The position numbers and the translations under genes are program-made. From NCBI GenBank assembly GCA_013396755.1, contig VWZF01004809.1, positions 569,563-633,562 of the forward strand: 64,000 bases of DNA, written 5' to 3'. The notes beneath the pieces are model-generated. The model was not told the origin of the DNA, did not search any database, and worked only from the letters and a program-made list of their open reading frames with translations. This document shows, piece after piece, positions 11,991 through 26,500 of this stretch; the first letter of the stretch is position 1, and each line of letters starts with the position of its first letter. Origin of the DNA: Sclerurus mexicanus (Eukaryota; Chordata; Aves; Passeriformes; Furnariidae).

Positions 11991-14915
11991 AAAAAAACTG
12001 ATGATGTGCAAGTATTTGTACAAGATTTTACAGCTTTTTACAGGTTGTATTTGCACTCAAGAACAATTAACGCTCTGGCACACACAAGAGATTTTACTGA
12101 TAGCACAGTCTCAGGAAATTACCCTTGACCAATTCAAAACTTTGGAGCGGATAAAGACATAATCTGAACTGTATTGAAAGAGTCTATGGGGCCTTGCTGA
12201 CGCCGAGGTTTGGGACTGAGCACTCCTGGAAAGTGTGGACATGAAAAGGTAGGCACCAGTTACTGGTGTGTGGAGATAAAGGGCAGAGTTTATCTAAGCA
12301 GAATGAGTCTGATAAATTGACAGTGCGCTTACATGGGCCTCTAAATAATACATACCTAATTCGAACATCAACCAGCTTCCCCTGAAATTACAGGAATTTT
12401 TTTCTTTTCAGTTTTGGGAGAATTAGATTTGTCCCTCAAGTTGGTATGTAATTTAACAGTTTTCCACACATGTAACATCCAGGCGGTTCCAATTCAGTTC
12501 TCCAGCCCCTTTGTCCTACTGCTCTAGCTAAATTCACTGACATTATTTGTTTGTTAGGGGTTACATGGAGACAAAAGCCCACTGATTCGTTAGTCTCACA
12601 AGATACACATAAATGGTTTAGACATCCAAAACTCAATTGCTGTCTTGTATAGTTCAGTCTCTCATGATACTGAAATAGTAGAAAACAGTGCATTTTGCAT
12701 GTTAATGATTGTTTCTTGCAAACCTATTTTAATGTGCTAAAGAAAGAGATGGAAAACTTACGGGTGAGTATGGATTACATTTACTGGAGAGAATGTTTCA
12801 TCTTCTGATTTACTACCAAAGTAACTACGTACTTCATTACTGCACACAGAGATGACATAGCACAGTGTGTTCCATAAGTCACTTCTAATTCCCATCAACT
12901 CCAGAACTACTTTAGAAGTCACTGGGGTGAGTTAAGTCTCCAGCTATCACAAAGTCTTATGTAATTTCCTATGAGACACCTGAATAGTTGCTCATGAGAA
13001 ATCTGTTGTAACATGCAATAACCTGAGCAAAAATAACATTGGAAAAGTTGTAACAATAGGCAAAAATGTAATGCAAATTAAATACAGTAAGGATAAGTTT
13101 CTTGATAAGAGGAGTAGAGGGAGGAAGATTCGGTATTACTGAGCTCTGAAAGCTGCTACCTTAACAGAGTACGAAATTCAGAAATATGGTTTCAAATTCA
13201 AACAGACTTTTACTGTCACACAGGAAACTGAATTTTTCTGGCTTTAAAAAGAAGCCTTTTTTCCTCCCCCCCATACATAACTTTATTTTTATGTATCTTT
13301 GCTTGCTTGCTTCACAGAACACTTCTGATGTAGCACACAGTGTTCTGCCTCTTAGGACTTGCTTTACAGGTACGAGCTCATTCATAGGGAGTGAATCAAT
13401 GCTTGAAGTGTTTGCCTTATGCATTGACGGAACACTTAAGGGTTTTGTTTGTCTGTAAATAACCTTTATATGGTTTCAAAATGAATATGAACTTGACAAA
13501 TGCTGTATTTGTCAAACGTATGGAGAAAAGTTGTGTCACCGAGACAAAGAAGCCCGGAATAGTGGATATGAGACCGCAGCAGTGCTGTACAGCTCTCAGT
13601 AATCAGCTGTTTGCATACGAAAACACATATTTGAAAATACCCAACACATGACAAAGTTTTGGACATCAATTACCTCCCTTCTGATGTCAGTGCAAGCCCT
13701 TGCACTCCTCCTGCATGAGAGACCTGTGGACATGCACTTTGGCCTGCCTGTGCTGTTGCTGTGCCCTTGCCTACCCCTTATGATATGGTGTGCTCATGGA
13801 CGAAACATCTTCTCCTGACATCTTGAATTCCTTGTGCTCTTATCCACATCTTTTCTCCGGGTAAAAAACACTGATGACACTGTTGCTCATGCAGACCAAT
13901 GACACTTTGAAGAGTTTCACAAGTGATATCATTAAAAATAAGGCCTAATCAAAAAGGACGACGCTATTCAGTGAGAGTGAAATTTGAACAGGAACTTCAG
14001 GACCCCATTTGCCCATCCAGCTTCAAAATTCACATTACCAAGATGAGTGAATGATACATAAGTAACAAATTCTTAAGGGAGAAAATAGCCATAGCAAAAA
14101 GTTGAAAACAAACACCAGATTAAACAGACTTTCACGCAATTTTAACATTAAAGAATTATTTCACTGAAATGAAAATATATTTGCAGACTACTTGGCTACA
14201 GGAAACAAGTTTACAGTCACTGACAGTCATTCACCAAAAGCACTCAGCTCCTGACAGAAAGAGAAGTATTTTATAGGATTCTTAAAGGCTCCTGAGATTG
14301 TTATTATGACACCAGACCCTGTGTCAGGCATTGGGATTCTGGAAATGTGATAAAAAGTACTGTGGTATGCTAAATTGCTAATGACACCAGAAGAACTAGT
14401 TTCCTGAAGAAGGCCATGTAAGTAAGTTTGGGCATGACAGAGGCAAGGCTGCAGTCAGGCTTCCTTCCTATTGTCCCATGAGGCAGAGACAAGGGACTGC
14501 AAGACACATATTTTGTCAAGCCTCTTCAGAGAGCATTTGCCACCAAACCTCCAGAGAAATTAATACTGCACTTGCCTAAATCCACAAAGAATAATTTGTC
14601 TTGTAGCTGTAATAAAATTTAATTATTCTTTTAAAACGCCTTATAGAAAAGTGGTGACCAGCAGGAAGATATTAGATTATTTCACTACGGGGACTGTGGA
14701 AGAATCAGAGATGTAAATCTTCAGGGTATAAAAGCATACGAGGGACAGAACAGTGAAGGATTTGCACAGCGTTTCTAATTAGTAAGCAAATTTGGGTGCT
14801 AAATCCACTTTAAAAGAAGCGGTCTCTAGGACAAAGCAGAAAAAGGCATCATTGGTGCCCTGAAGTTTCTGATAGCTCTAACCTCTTTATTCCCAGGGCA
14901 TTGTAGAGATGTGAA

Positions 14916-14935
14916 TTTACAGGAGTTTACAGGAG
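14916..14935. repeat. 10-bp unit tandemly duplicated
   Basis: Two perfect adjacent copies of TTTACAGGAG, a recent-looking small duplication. Confidence 0.85.
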
Positions 14936-16070
14936 TCTAGCCCAATCCCTTTGCAGCACACCCAAGACTCTTGTATTAAACTCACATCTGCAGAGAAGCT
15001 TTTCCAGCACTCCAATATCTGATTCCCATCATTTTCAGAACCCAGAACTGCACTAGGGCACTATGCTTCTATTACCCAAGGATGCTACGATAAGACAATG
15101 CCCTTGACAGTTTAAAGTAACAACTTTATTATGCTTGCACACCTGCATAAAGACGGGTTATATTTACTCCTCTAACTGAAACTGGCAGCTCTTGTTTATA
15201 TAAAACAGAGACAGAACCACTCTGGGTCAACTCAATTCATTCACTTGAAAAAGACAGTTGGACTTCAGTTCACTATTGGGACAGCTTTTCTCTTTTTTTA
15301 CCCTCCAAATTGTCTCTAGCTTTGTACCTCACATTCTTTTATCTGGAAAAAAAATAATTCTGATTTCTCCATTATTATTAATCAGCATTTAATTAACTAC
15401 CAGTTATGTATTTTTTTTAAAGTTAAGTAGTACATATTAATTTCTGAATCAGGGCCAACATCACTATTTTGTGCCAGACAGATCACACAAACTATATAAA
15501 CCTATAAATATTCAATGAAGAATGTAACTTTAATGATTTAAATAGTTATTTTTAAATGTACCATTATGTAAATGTCACCAAAATTATACTATCAGCTTAA
15601 CTTTACTGGTGCCTTTGTTTAGGAAATTCCCACCAACTAAAAATGCCTCTGCTTCCCTTTGTAGCCCTCCTCTTATGGTGCTACTGACAAAGGAAAAGTC
15701 ATTAAGGAAGTGCTAATGAATTTGTCCTTTATTGAAATATTTTCAAACCAGAAACTGCCATCCGAGCTCATTATAGCAGTAATTGTGTTTACTCACTTAT
15801 TTACTCAGCAATACCTAAGGTACTTACTAGAATCGCTTCTATACACAGCAAAATGCAAGAGTTGAACAGCAGCAAAGAGAACGACGGAGAGCTTACAAAT
15901 TTAATTCTCTGACTCCATCTAAACTATTAAAGAGGAACATCTGGTTTCTTCCATTTATCTTGATTTAGAGATGCAAATATCACGGGGCTCAGGGCCTCTT
16001 CCTCAACCACTCCATGTTCTGTGACAGTGAGGACTCTCACCCTGGCTCATGTTCTTGCTCTACAGCCCAA

Positions 16071-16085
16071 GCAGCAGCAGCAGCA
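16071..16085. repeat. Short GCA microsatellite
   Basis: Five perfect GCA units. No coding context is visible, so a glutamine or alanine tract is not inferred. Confidence 0.8.
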
Positions 16086-18030
16086 ATACTCAGATACCCG
16101 CACAGCTTAAGTACTAATTCCTCTATCTTCTACTATCATTCTTGAGGTTAGACATTAATCAAAAATGTCAACAGAAGGAAAAGACTGCAGAATAAATAGT
16201 GAAAGCCTGGGGAGATTTTTCAGATTCCAGAAAAAAAGTAAAAAGGTAATTCTCAGTACTGTTTTTTAGGTATGGTGGATATTTCAGACAATTACTGCTG
16301 ACAGTGTATGGAGCATCAGCAATGTTCCCTATAAAATTGGCCCCAAAACCAAGTGTAGAATGGTGCAGCTGAGCACCAAATGTGTGCCTGCACAGTCATC
16401 TGTACAAAACACCCAACACCTGTTGTGGAGGTTTTAATGCTGCATTAGCACTGAGATCTGTGAGTGAAGCAACAGTGTGAATAAAAACCATAGCACTTGT
16501 CCTACGAGTCCTCTCCTAAAAATGAACAGTAAAATTCGTGTTGATGAGACTCAAGTGCGACAAGAAAGCATGATCAGGCTCAATGCTATTTTCAAATACA
16601 GCAAATACTGGCTTATTCAGCACTCAGAAGTGCAGTATAACTGAAATCCTACAATCATCTACATGTCCTCAAGATCAGCATAGTAGATACAAAGTAATTT
16701 TTGCAATAAAGAGCATTTTAAAAGCTATCCAGTGCAAAGTTCTCATAAAAGAGAACAAATACAGCCAATTACATGGTTAACTGCTTCTCTGGATCACTTC
16801 TGGGTGAAAATTTAGTCAAGAGCAATTTCACCTGCAAATATATTACTACAATTCACTAGCAGTCTCTAGATAAAATTCCTGATGGAGTTAAGACCAACAT
16901 TTTCCAAATAGGAAAATGTAACAAGGGTCATGACCTAATTTAGGAAGAACCTTTAATACCCACTAGAGCATTAGGAAGAGAGAGCAACAATATGTTTGAA
17001 AGACTACTCTGTACTTCCAATTATCATTTTATATTTATCGCACTCATAGAGGATGAAGACATGTACTATTGATGAAGGGTAGGAAATTTTTTTTCTGAGC
17101 TCAGTATTTCAGCTACCTTTGAATTCTTCCAGTCTCCTCAGAAGTGCTGGCATGGAATCCACTCTGTGATGGTGATGAAGGCTTGAACAATGTCTCAGAA
17201 ACACCTACATGCTTGAGAGTGCTTCTTGTGCTGTGTATTAGTTGGAAAGTTTTAAATAAAATTCCTTTTGACCTACAAGTTATTATGGAGGATCACATTT
17301 GCTGCAAGCAGATTGATAAAAATGCAGAATGTAAATTCTTCACACCAACTTTTTATGGAGTCTTCCTAAAAATACATTTAGCTAAAAGGACGAGTTAGAA
17401 ATCATGTTAATATTAATTGTAGCAGATGGAATTTTGAGGGGAAGCAGAAAGGCTAATTTTAATTTCTTTTAATAAATCTATTTAAAAATAGAGCTGTACC
17501 AGCTGCAAGTTATTCCCAGCCAACTTGTATTCACTGAAATTGAAAAAAAGACTGTCAAGCTCATGGATAGCCAACATCCTTCTCGCAAATCTAGATGAAG
17601 CGGCACAGGACTTCTGAACTTGTGACTCATTGCATGCAAGCCCTTCTCTCAGAACACGATGGCTGTGTTAAACTGTGTCAAACTTTAAAAGATTTATTCC
17701 GAGGATAAGAATTTATAGCACTTGTCTCCATAGGTGATATTGCCAAAAATGTGCAGACTACAGGCAATTAGCCTACTCTGTAGACATACATGTGAGCAGA
17801 AAATGTGCTTGTTACCCAATACAGGTCTAGTTGTTATAAATAATTCTAGCTGTTAAAAATAAAGTGCTGATTTACTTTAAAAAACCAGAGCCTGATGTGG
17901 CAAGGTACTGAAGGCTTCAAATTCTTCATACTTCTGGATAATTCAAAGGTGCATCAGCTGGCTCTTTTACTAGATTAACTGATGTATATACTATTTTGGG
18001 GGAAAATCCTCATTTTCCTTCTAAATTTCC

Positions 18031-18050
18031 ATATATATATAAATATATAT
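18031..18050. repeat. AT dinucleotide run
   Basis: AT repeated five times, then AAAT and more AT units: a short interrupted microsatellite. Confidence 0.85.
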
Positions 18051-18790
18051 TCCAGCACTAGCTGCCTTATCAGAGACTACTTTCTCGCTGAAGTATTTAT
18101 ACCATTTCATTTTTAGGAGTGATTCATGATATCCATTCAAACTCTGTTACTTCTCCTGAAGTTTGTCTAACTCTAAGCTAATCAGGAGTTAGTTTTGACA
18201 TTTCTCCCACTAAATTATAGTGTCTCACCTCTTTGAAGATACAAATGCCATTTTAGCAGATCAGGTCCCACCTCCAGTAGCTGACTAGCCCACTAACACA
18301 ACTCAATGTCATTAAACTTCTCCCACATGGTGACTCAGTTCATGCATTTCAGTGTGAAGCACTTCTAGTCAAAGAATCTCTTATTGTAGCAATTCATTAT
18401 GAGGTCAGAATAACTTAGAACTCCTTAAATTTTGAAGTAAAACAAAATCTGACTTCAAAATGGCACATGGCAAATTGAGACTGACACTAATCACTATGGA
18501 CAGACAGCTTTCTTTTAGCTTTAGTCATATCCCTATTACAACATCAGAGGAGATAAGAAAGCAGGCTTTTCTTACTGCAAAACCCAGAATAGCATAAACT
18601 GATAATAAAGCCCTTTCTTAACATAGAAAATATAAACACAGTGATTCCATAATCCTTGTCAAAGTAATGGCAAGTGCTCAGAGCTAACCTAAAATTTGCA
18701 TAACTTCATTAAAATAGCAGACACTTTTTCTAAAATTCCATTTATCTATCATTCATTGGACATGAACTATACTAAGCACCTGTAGAAAAA

Positions 18791-18812
18791 GTTTTAGCCA
18801 CTAGGCTAAAAC
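18791..18812. repeat. Perfect 9-bp hairpin
   Basis: Arms GTTTTAGCC and GGCTAAAAC flank a four-base loop. A few 9-bp stems with short loops are expected by chance in 64 kb. No T-run follows, and a terminator makes no sense in this eukaryotic context. Confidence 0.75.
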
Positions 18813-20040
18813 TGTGAACAGTACCCACATCTCCCGCCATGTGCTGGGGTATGCAGCACGTTAAATGTGGGTCCTGTTAAATGTGAGGAATATGGTCCTG
18901 TAACCAGCAAGACTAAGGGTTGTTTATATATTTCCTCTCTCTTTCTCTCTAGACATTTAAATATCTCTTTCTCATATATATAAAAAATAAGATTACATGC
19001 CTTTTCCCATCAGAGATAGGGAAAAACATCATAATCCACAATGTGAATTTACTATTTGCATCTTTACTGGCAGCAAGAACCTAATTCTTCTGAGGGCAGG
19101 GAAATCAGCTTCACTGAGTGTACTACCAAAAGGCTGTCAGCAAGAGTCATGGAAGTGTTGGAGAGACAATGGATTTAAGGCAAAAAGAATTCTCCTTAAG
19201 GTTTTTAGGTTTTTTTTTCCTTTTGGCTATCACCTTGCTCAATAGCATCATCACTTTATAGTCTTCTAGGTCTTCCCTTTAATGCTGCACAGCACAGGCA
19301 TTCTTGCAGTAATAATATATCCTATGATGCATAAGCTTTCATTACTTTACTTAGAGATTTTTGTTCTTATTACCCTTAAAGAATAGCTCTTCAATGGCCA
19401 GAATGTATTAGTTAGTTGAAATTTACTGTCACAATTATGTTACATTAATGTAGGTTGGATGATTTGTCATTTCACTTTTTATTATTGAAATGCCTACTTT
19501 GCTGCTAATGGGGGAAATTTAGCTGACTACAGGTGTCATTTGGGCCATAAACTAATTTCTCACAAGACAAACAAATCACAATAGAACTAATTTAATATTT
19601 CATTAGAGCATTGGCTCTTTTTCAGAGGGTTAGTTAAAAGTGGAACACAGATGTACAATCACACCTGTAACAAAACCCTTGTTATTCAAGAATGTGGTTC
19701 ACCTCTCATCATTCTGGCTTCTAAAATTTTGGCATCTGGCAAAACTAGTCAATGCTTTTTTCTGCTGTGGAAACAAATGAAGTATTTCCAGAATATAATT
19801 CCACACATGTTATGGAAGACACTTATAACAGCTGGGATTAATAGTCCACAAAGAGCACCACCTCACTCCACTGTCTAGCAAAAGACCTGATTGCTAGACT
19901 AGATACCGTACTAATAAAACATCAAAGTAAACAATAAGATCCCTATCTATTGTGTCACTATAGCTAAATTAAAACCACAGCATAGCCTTAAAAATAATGA
20001 GATAAAACGCTCATTGACATATATAAAAATGTGTGTTAAT

Positions 20041-20097
20041 ACAATTTGCTAGTCAAAGGATTTGCTAGTCATGGACAATTTGCTAGTCAAAGGATTT
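20041..20097. repeat. Small tandem repeat, 34-bp period
   Basis: A 23-base segment beginning ACAATTTGCTAGTCAAAGG occurs perfectly at 20041-20063 and again at 20075-20097. Between them is a third, shorter version (ATTTGCTAGTCATGG). The array is therefore a higher-order repeat built from a TTTGCTAGTC core present three times. Perfect identity suggests a recent origin by replication slippage, and it may vary in copy number between individuals. Confidence 0.9.
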
Positions 20098-20501
20098 GAA
20101 ATCAGATTTTAATTAATTTTAGTTTGGTAATTGAAAAAGCACACTATAAATTATGTTGCCTAATTTGGCAAAGATTTTAACATTTTCAATATTCTTCTCT
20201 GTGAAAATTTTATAGACAATTCTGACATTTCACATTTAATGTATTGTCTACAAAAATGGGTAAGAAATTTTTTCATGCAGGCCTACAACTATTTTAATGG
20301 CTCTTTTTCTAATGCCTTTGCCCGAAACTTTAGTTTGCAGTGGACTGAACCAATCCACAGTATTATTTAAAGAGTAGTTTTCTGCACAGCTCAAAAAGAG
20401 ACCACATCATAAATAAAACACTTCATAAACTGAGACACAAAGAAAGCAGCAGCTGGTATGGTCCTCATTAGCAAATTCTCACAGAAAGTCTGCATTCCAT
20501 T

Positions 20502-20536
20502 AAAAAACAAACAACAAACAAACAACAAAACCCCAA
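20502..20536. repeat. AAC/AAAC-rich tract
   Basis: A run of AAAC and AAC units ending in AAAACCCC, with an A run a few bases further on (20552-20562). Same class as the other AC-rich tracts. Confidence 0.8.
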
Positions 20537-23500
20537 ATCAGATGTCTATAGAAAAAAAAAAATCAGCACTACAAATGTTGGTAATTGAATTGCCCACTTG
20601 CTCAGTTTAAAAACCAAATATATAACTCCACTTTACAAAACATTAAAAATATTAGGAATAGGATCTTATAAGGAAATTTATGACACAACTTTAGAGTTGA
20701 TAAATATGGGAATCAACATATTACATCCTGGCCAGCAGCCTGTGCAGCCCATTGTACTTTCTCTAACAGAAAAGTGACACACATTTCAGAAAGTATTGTG
20801 AAATATCAAAGTGGTTTCTGGGGAAGCCATCATCACTAATTTGACTCACAAGTTCCATCTCTGTATCACACAGATGGATGTATTCCTTTCCTACAATACT
20901 CCTTCAGCTACTGATTCTGTTCTCTGTATACAGATTGGCTTCTCTCTTGAAACTCTCTAAATCCTTTTCTTCCTATTTTGTGTGACAATGGATGTTCATT
21001 TGTAAAGAAAACACGGTGTATTGGTTTAAATTTGGTTTCTTTCCATTTTCCCTATTTTTTTGTTGATGCACCATATGACTAGTTTATCTGTACTATTAAT
21101 ATCTACACCTCTAAGGTAGATATAGTTCTAATATTTTTTAATTTCATTTTTTTAGTCTTCCTTTGCATTTATTTTCATTTTAATATTTTGATTTATAGAT
21201 TTTATTTGTATACTATCACAGATTCTTGATGCTGCATAACACACAAAACCAGAAATAGTAGGGTGAGACTAATGCATATCTATATTCTGTTATTTTGTGT
21301 TAATGATAATGGTATTTGCTTTTAAATTTTCTCACCCTTTTTTTTTTTTTTGTGTTCCTAAATCTGTTCTACTCTGACAGGTATTGTCCTTTAAAAATGT
21401 TCCACAAAATGAGAATATTAGTGATGACTACACTGACCAGTATTCTCTAGTTTGAGGAGAAGGTGTATAAGGGAATATCTGATTATGACAGGATAAATGT
21501 TAAAAAAAAACCCTCCAATCAAGTGTGATACTTGTAGACATATCTGGAAACAAACTGAAGGCAGCCACAATAAAACAGGGATACGTAACTTTGTGTGAAA
21601 ATTGCTGTCACAATATATCATTGAGACAAGTGGTTTAGTAGAGGTCAAGGGAAAGATGAGACACTTTGCAGTTGAGTATTTCCTAGAGAATACAAAACTA
21701 TTAAAAGCTTTGCTTTTGGGGTTAGGTCGTAACACGAATTTTGCCTCAGGTCAGGAGGTGTTATTTGTTTCAAATAATAACCTTGTACAGTTCAAGACTT
21801 TATAAAGGTTTTCTGAGGCGTGAATTTCCCACTGCTGGATGTCAGGATGCCTGCCTGCATTGGCAGTTTCTCTAATCTAATGCAGTTGTGTTGATAGCGT
21901 GATTAGTATGCGAGATCTGCTATTGTATCATTTTCTCTGTCGCAGGGAGGTTATGCATTATAGCCACCTATATACAGTCTCTGAACATGCCTGGCGTCTT
22001 GGGTTCTTCCAAACTGCTTTGTTTTTCTCTAGAAACCATAAAAGTCCAGCCCTGGAGCAGATGTATTTTTAGCATTTCCTTTAAGTGCCATATTATCCTA
22101 TTGTCCTAACCCATCAGATTATAAAATGATGTGATCTAAGGAGATACCTGGTATAACGAAAACCACAGGGTAATTGCCAAAAGTTTAAAAAATGTGCAAT
22201 GCTTTTCAAGAGTGACTATCCCTTACTTGTTTCCTAAGCAAGTAACTAACTACACCAACCATTCCCTGTTCTTTTAAAAACAGCCTTTGTTCTTATTGCT
22301 TTGCCCTGCAAGACACCTACCTTGTCCCCAAAGCAGTGAGACAATTGGTAGTGTTTGAAAATGGCAGTAGAACATTGTACTTCTTCAAAAACTGCCCTCT
22401 AAAATTCCACTAAGAGGTGCAAGGTGAAAGAACAAGTAAAAATAGCCACAATTTCCAGATTGCTTTTCTGTAATTAATCTTATTAAAATCTGTATTACTC
22501 TGGCTACCACTAGATGTCTTAAGGCTTTTGACTGTATGAAAAGGCACCAGTTCTACTCTGACATATCTGTAAGGAGCTACCCTGTCTAAGGTATGCCTAA
22601 ACAGAAATGTTCTCACAAATATTGTTCAAAAATGCATTTGTAAGGACACTGCTTCTGCATAGTCACTCCTTTAATCTTTGAACATTAGCAAAGCAGCCAA
22701 ATACCATGCAGAAATGGCAAAGCCAAGTACTATAGCAAACAGTGATAATGATATTATTTTGTGTAATTTGTTGCACATAATTCAAATGGATTTCAAAACT
22801 TTACAGAGCTGGAATTTAGAAGCATAAATTAGTACTAACATTGAGCTTTTTCCTGAAGTGTACAAAAAAAATTAAGTTGGGACAGTTCAGCTTAAAAAAC
22901 GTAAGAGCGCTTAACATGCTAAAATAATAATTCCTGAAAACTCCTAAGATCGTGCCAAAGAAATCCTTCAGAAAGCAGAATTCTGCTATCTGAGTATTGA
23001 ATTTGTTGCTTTTCCTTGTTGTCCTTAGTGAAAATGATACATTAATAAAAATTGCCAAGAGATTGAAAACATACAGAAAAATGCACAAACCTTCTGTACC
23101 ACCATAACAATGGGATTTCTCTGAAGCCAAGATCTATGAAGAAACTAAGGTGCAGCAGCTGGAAGAGCTGCTGGAGAGGGCAAAATGTCCTCTCTACCCC
23201 TCTGCATGTGTCCCCTCATTACTCATACTACACTTTGAGATCCACCTTACCTTCCCCTAGGTTGCTTTGGAGACAGTGGAAGAACTTTATCCCATAGCTT
23301 TTGAAATTTTTTGGAAATAAATTACTAATAAAAGTAGATTCAGATCTGTGCATGTTTCATGATCTAGCTGGATGCCTTATTCTAAAAATGTATACATTTA
23401 TATACTTCATTGCAGTCTGCATTGTATGGCATTGTTTGCTGAACTGTGTCCTCTGAAACTCTACAAATCACTGTTCAGCATAGGAAAACATCTGTTTTAC

Positions 23501-26500
23501 TACAGCAGTTCAAAATAGAAATATCATGACACATTCTGCCACCAGTCACGTGATGAATATTATCAACAGCTACCACATGTGCTAAATTAACTCCACAGGC
23601 AATACAAACAACTGCAGCCACAGTCACATGAGATTTTATCAAGTCTTGAATTTTGTTATTTGGGAGACCACGTTCCTGTGCAGTTGTTTATTTCCTAGTG
23701 TTGTTCCATCAGTGTTGGATCAGGAACTTCTTTCTCTTGGTTATGACATCTGACTACCTCATTTTCACTTTCTATTAACTACTAGGGTCTTGAGCAGAAC
23801 TAATTCTTCTTGTCCAGTCGCAGATTTCAGTACCTTTGCCTCAGACAACCTTCATGTCACCTCCATCCTGCTTGTTGTGGTCCTCAAATTATGTCCATGC
23901 CATTTAGCTAAAAAGCATTATTTGCGCTTAATCTTTGTTAGAGTATCCATTTCTTAACTCTGTGTCTCAGTTGCTAAAATGTATACTGGGTTGTTCTTTC
24001 AGCCTGTGGCACTCTCTGAATAGTGTGCTTTCCATTAACTATGTAAACCTTATTTGTAACTTATAATGAAAACATTGTGAAAGTCAATTTCCAAAGAGAA
24101 AGATGTTCCATGACAGATGGAACATTTTATCAGACCTTCAAGGCAAGAATAAAACCAGTGAAGCCAGCTCCCTCAGCCTCTTCCCGTGGCCATTGGCAAC
24201 ACATAGCTGAAGAAGTCCATCATGTGTTGCCTGAACTTCTATATTTACGTTTTAAGCTCAGATGCAAATTTTAACATATTCAGCCTATCCATCCACAAGC
24301 AACTCTAAAGCTGACAATTCCTGTTTCATGCCTCACTTTCTTGACAATGTCTCAGTTGTGAGAAAAGAGACAAAGCTATTTTGAACAACTGATACTTTGT
24401 TTATTCTTTTTCTAAACATTAATAGAGATATAAGTACTTTAAAGGTTTGAATTTATAAGAAGGAGGGCAAAACATAGGACTCATTATGCAATAGGTTATC
24501 TTCCCTTTTCACTGCCTACAGATAAGCAGTGAATCATTAATATTGACAGATGTGTGATAAGGAATGAAGCCTCTGAGGTCACTTTCAATCCTTTCTCCCA
24601 GAGCCACTGCATTGCCAGCATCGTTCATTACCTCAGCTGTCCATAGGGGCAGAAGGATGCACTTCAGGCCCACTCCTAACAGGGTTTGTTCCAGGTTTCA
24701 TTCAGTTCACTATTAATTGGACAGCGTTCTGCACATCTTGTCCCATGGCCTAATAGGCCAAACCAAAACAAAGGATCCAAGAGGAAGTCATGAATATTTT
24801 CTTTGGGGTTTTTCCCCCCTAACTTTTACTGCATGCTGATCGACCCTGTGACCCAAAGCATGCAAGAATCAAGCAAAGAGACAGACTTAGCCCAGAAACA
24901 TCAGTGAGTTTTCATCTCTCTCTCTCAGCAGAAAGCAGTCAATTAAATGGTTAGAATACTTTTTCTCTTTCTGATCTTTTAACTGGATTATCGATGTCCT
25001 CCTTTGATTTTCTCAATGGCTTATTTTAAGAGGAAAGGATATGAATTCTGAGGCTGCTGTCTCCTTTGAAACTGAATTTTAAAAAAGTTAATAGCTGTGA
25101 TATAAAAGTGGAGTAGAGGGATTCCATTGAAAAAGCAGTCATAGCAGCATAGAGAAAATCAAATAGCTCTAGACAATCTTAGTTCAACTGAGGAGACAAG
25201 CAGATAGAAGATGCTGATTTGGATAGAAAGAAAATGGCAATTATTTTAAGATCTGAAGAATAAGAACTAAAAAGGATACAGAAAGAAAAGGATGGGAAAG
25301 GGGAGAAAATATAAACACTGGGAAAATGGGAAGAAATAAACTGGAACACATTCCACCATGTATTTCTATGGTGTATCTGTACTTAACTCATAGACAAGGC
25401 TGCATCCTGTTCTTAAAAACTAGCAAGCTCAGCTATATTTGGCATGCATTACTTGAAGGAGAAATTGTAAGTTTATTTGGACAAACTTTTCTCCATTTTA
25501 ATCAAGGCACAGCAACCTTGACATTACAAAACCTATTGTGTGCAGACATAAAATATTACGAGTCATTCTGTCTGCCCCAGTTTGTATTTGCATTAAAAAA
25601 ATACTATCGCAAGTTTTTCAGAGTCTCAAAACAGCAAGAAATGTTAAATGTGCTTAATTCCCTACCAGAAAATTGATAAAGTGTCAACTAGGAGGACTCT
25701 TTCAGGAATCTGCAGTCCCATGGCAGCATTCAAGAGAGGTGAACTTTTTGTTAATGTGAGTAACCAAAAAAGCCAGACTTTGTTAACATTCACAATGTGG
25801 CAAGCATCCACTAGACCTGAAATACAGACAGCTGGAATGATGCAAGGTGATTATTTTCCCTTTCTTCATCATTATAACATATTGTTAGCTATTGTCACTA
25901 GCGATTTCTTTACACTCAAGTTCTGCTTTTACGTAGAACTAAGATACTGTAATTTTAGCCCTGAAAACATTAGTCTCCTAAACATTATTCTGAAACCTGC
26001 CAAATATCACTTCTTTCTAAGTTTAGAATATCCCTCAGTTCAACCAAAAGAAAAAACATTTCAAAACTCATGAAGTTAGGTCTGTTTGGAGCAGGACAGG
26101 TTATTCTGCACATGCAGACTGTTGACTATGAGGGAATTACAGAGGAGATCATACCACAATACCAAATGTGCTCCTGAAACATGAAGATAGAATAGAGAGA
26201 GAAAACTCAGTCCAGGCACTATGTATCAATTACGTACAGGAGGCCCCCAGAGAACTACATTCCCTTCCATTAATTATGAAGCATTAGCTCTAATCTCCTA
26301 TAGTGTGAGAATATTGTTTTACACTGCAAATGGGTCCTAGAGGAATGGTTCATTCTTCCTCCCTCCACTGTTTAGAGTTTCATAGCCAAAACACCGTAAT
26401 GCCACAGAATCTCACCTCACCCAATGCTACTTCACGGGTGACAAGAATCCCAGTTAAACCACAATGGTGTTTCTGTAAGAAGAGCTCAAGAAGAAGATTT

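Larger units (their letters stand above)
9344..20040. other. Unique AT-rich sequence, no supported gene
   Basis: About 10.7 kb with no recognisable gene. Minor items: a TTTTG tract (11693-11718), a TAAT-rich block (11720-11990) and antiparallel open frames of 90 and 87 codons over 13161-13458. There is also an AT-rich block at 15350-15630, an AT dinucleotide run (18031-18050) and a CT-rich stretch (18931-18951). None of the open frames shows a known domain. Confidence 0.5.

Noticed and set aside
12700..12763. Open frame ending in KKEMENLR before a GTGAGT donor
   Set aside because: No acceptor with a pyrimidine tract is present upstream, so no exon can be defined.
13493..13515. 9-bp inverted repeat TTGACAAAT/ATTTGTCAA
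   Set aside because: Several stems of this size are expected by chance in 64 kb.
14950..15070. CCCAGAACTGCACTAGG stretch as CR1 internal sequence
   Set aside because: Only a short resemblance, and neighbouring CR1 blocks are absent.
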